Position numbers and translations under genes: made by a program. The notes beneath the pieces are model-generated. The model did not search any database, was not told the DNA's origin, and saw only the letters and a list, made by a program, of their open reading frames with translations. A DNA stretch of 13,838 nt from an uncultured Eubacteriales bacterium (GTDB lineage: Bacteria; Bacillota; Clostridia; Oscillospirales; QAMX01): NCBI GenBank assembly GCA_900551265.1, contig URVL01000049.1, positions 1 through 13,838 on the forward strand, read 5' to 3'. Shown here in pieces: positions 13,682-13,838 of this stretch. Numbering within the stretch: position 1 is the stretch's first letter; every line of letters starts with the position of its first letter.

Positions 13682-13838
13682 CTATTTGAAAATTCAGACT
13701 GTAATAATATCTAACTAAAATTCAAATCTTTCGTATGAATTTAAGTGTATGGGGCGCCACCGGCTACGTGTAATGGCCATAATCAATTGATGGAATAGGC
13801 GTCTTTAAATATTACCTGGAAAAAGGAATGGCGTGATC
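13682..13838. other. Right-edge non-coding stretch, nothing identified
   Basis: AT-rich sequence with a 7-base inverted repeat, ATTTGAA (13684-13690) and TTCAAAT (13721-13727). Only very short open frames exist: a plus-strand 13-codon frame from ATG 13749, and a minus-strand tail of 17 codons ending at TGA near 13787 that could be the end of a gene beyond the window. Neither is recognisable. Confidence 0.3.

Noticed and set aside
1..13838. CRISPR array, tRNA genes or prophage genes
   Set aside because: No regularly spaced repeats, no tRNA cloverleaf sequences and no phage structural or integrase genes are visible on either strand.

Overview
The window looks like a chromosomal segment of a low-to-mid GC Firmicute, probably a Clostridia-class (Oscillospirales/Eubacteriales-like) spore former. 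The reasons are the dnaX start preceded by a long Alu-type SRP RNA, a sigma-H-like factor, the ruvC-ruvA-ruvB order, and strong Shine-Dalgarno and sigma-A promoter sequences. This placement is inferred from gene content and is not a species identification. Most of the window is ordinary housekeeping sequence, and I did not find a clearly new multi-gene system.

Layout. (1) 1-840, minus strand: the 5' end of dnaX (GTG start at 364), the SRP RNA just upstream (about 672-405), and a consensus sigma-A promoter (803-775). (2) 836-3322, plus strand: a Cys-rich YkgJ-like protein with a terminator, a 320-base gap with a possible gene remnant, then a visibly AT-richer pair of antibiotic-resistance-type genes, cat (chloramphenicol acetyltransferase) and an ANT(6)/AadE-like aminoglycoside adenylyltransferase, closed by a large bidirectional terminator. 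(3) 3323-4756: an UlaG-like metallo-hydrolase (minus) and a KynB-like cyclase-family hydrolase (plus), divergent, with a terminator-like hairpin between them. (4) 4823-6292, minus strand: an operon of an E2-catalytic-domain-like protein lacking the usual motif histidine, translationally coupled (ATGA overlap) to a Nudix hydrolase. (5) 6285-9230, plus strand: an RluA-family pseudouridine synthase followed by a YgiQ-family radical SAM gene interrupted by one in-frame TAA. (6) 9335-10095, plus strand: a cytidylate-kinase-like P-loop protein with its own promoter. (7) 10141-13669, minus strand: a zinc-ribbon protein, a sigma-H-like factor with its own promoter, and ruvCAB behind a promoter with a LexA-type box next to it.

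Functional links: ruvCAB makes the Holliday-junction branch-migration and resolution machinery, and the SOS-type box fits DNA-damage control. SRP RNA beside dnaX is a classical Firmicute arrangement. cat plus aadE form an acquired-looking resistance pair. The best points for a second look are the single nonsense codon in ygiQ, the E2-like/Nudix coupled pair, the row of DnaA-box-like 9-mers between ruvA and ruvB, the near-leaderless sigma-H-like gene with a 0A-box-like core at its start site, the symmetric TTGTGCAA/TTGCACAA dyad between divergent genes, and the hairpin upstream of the UlaG-like gene.
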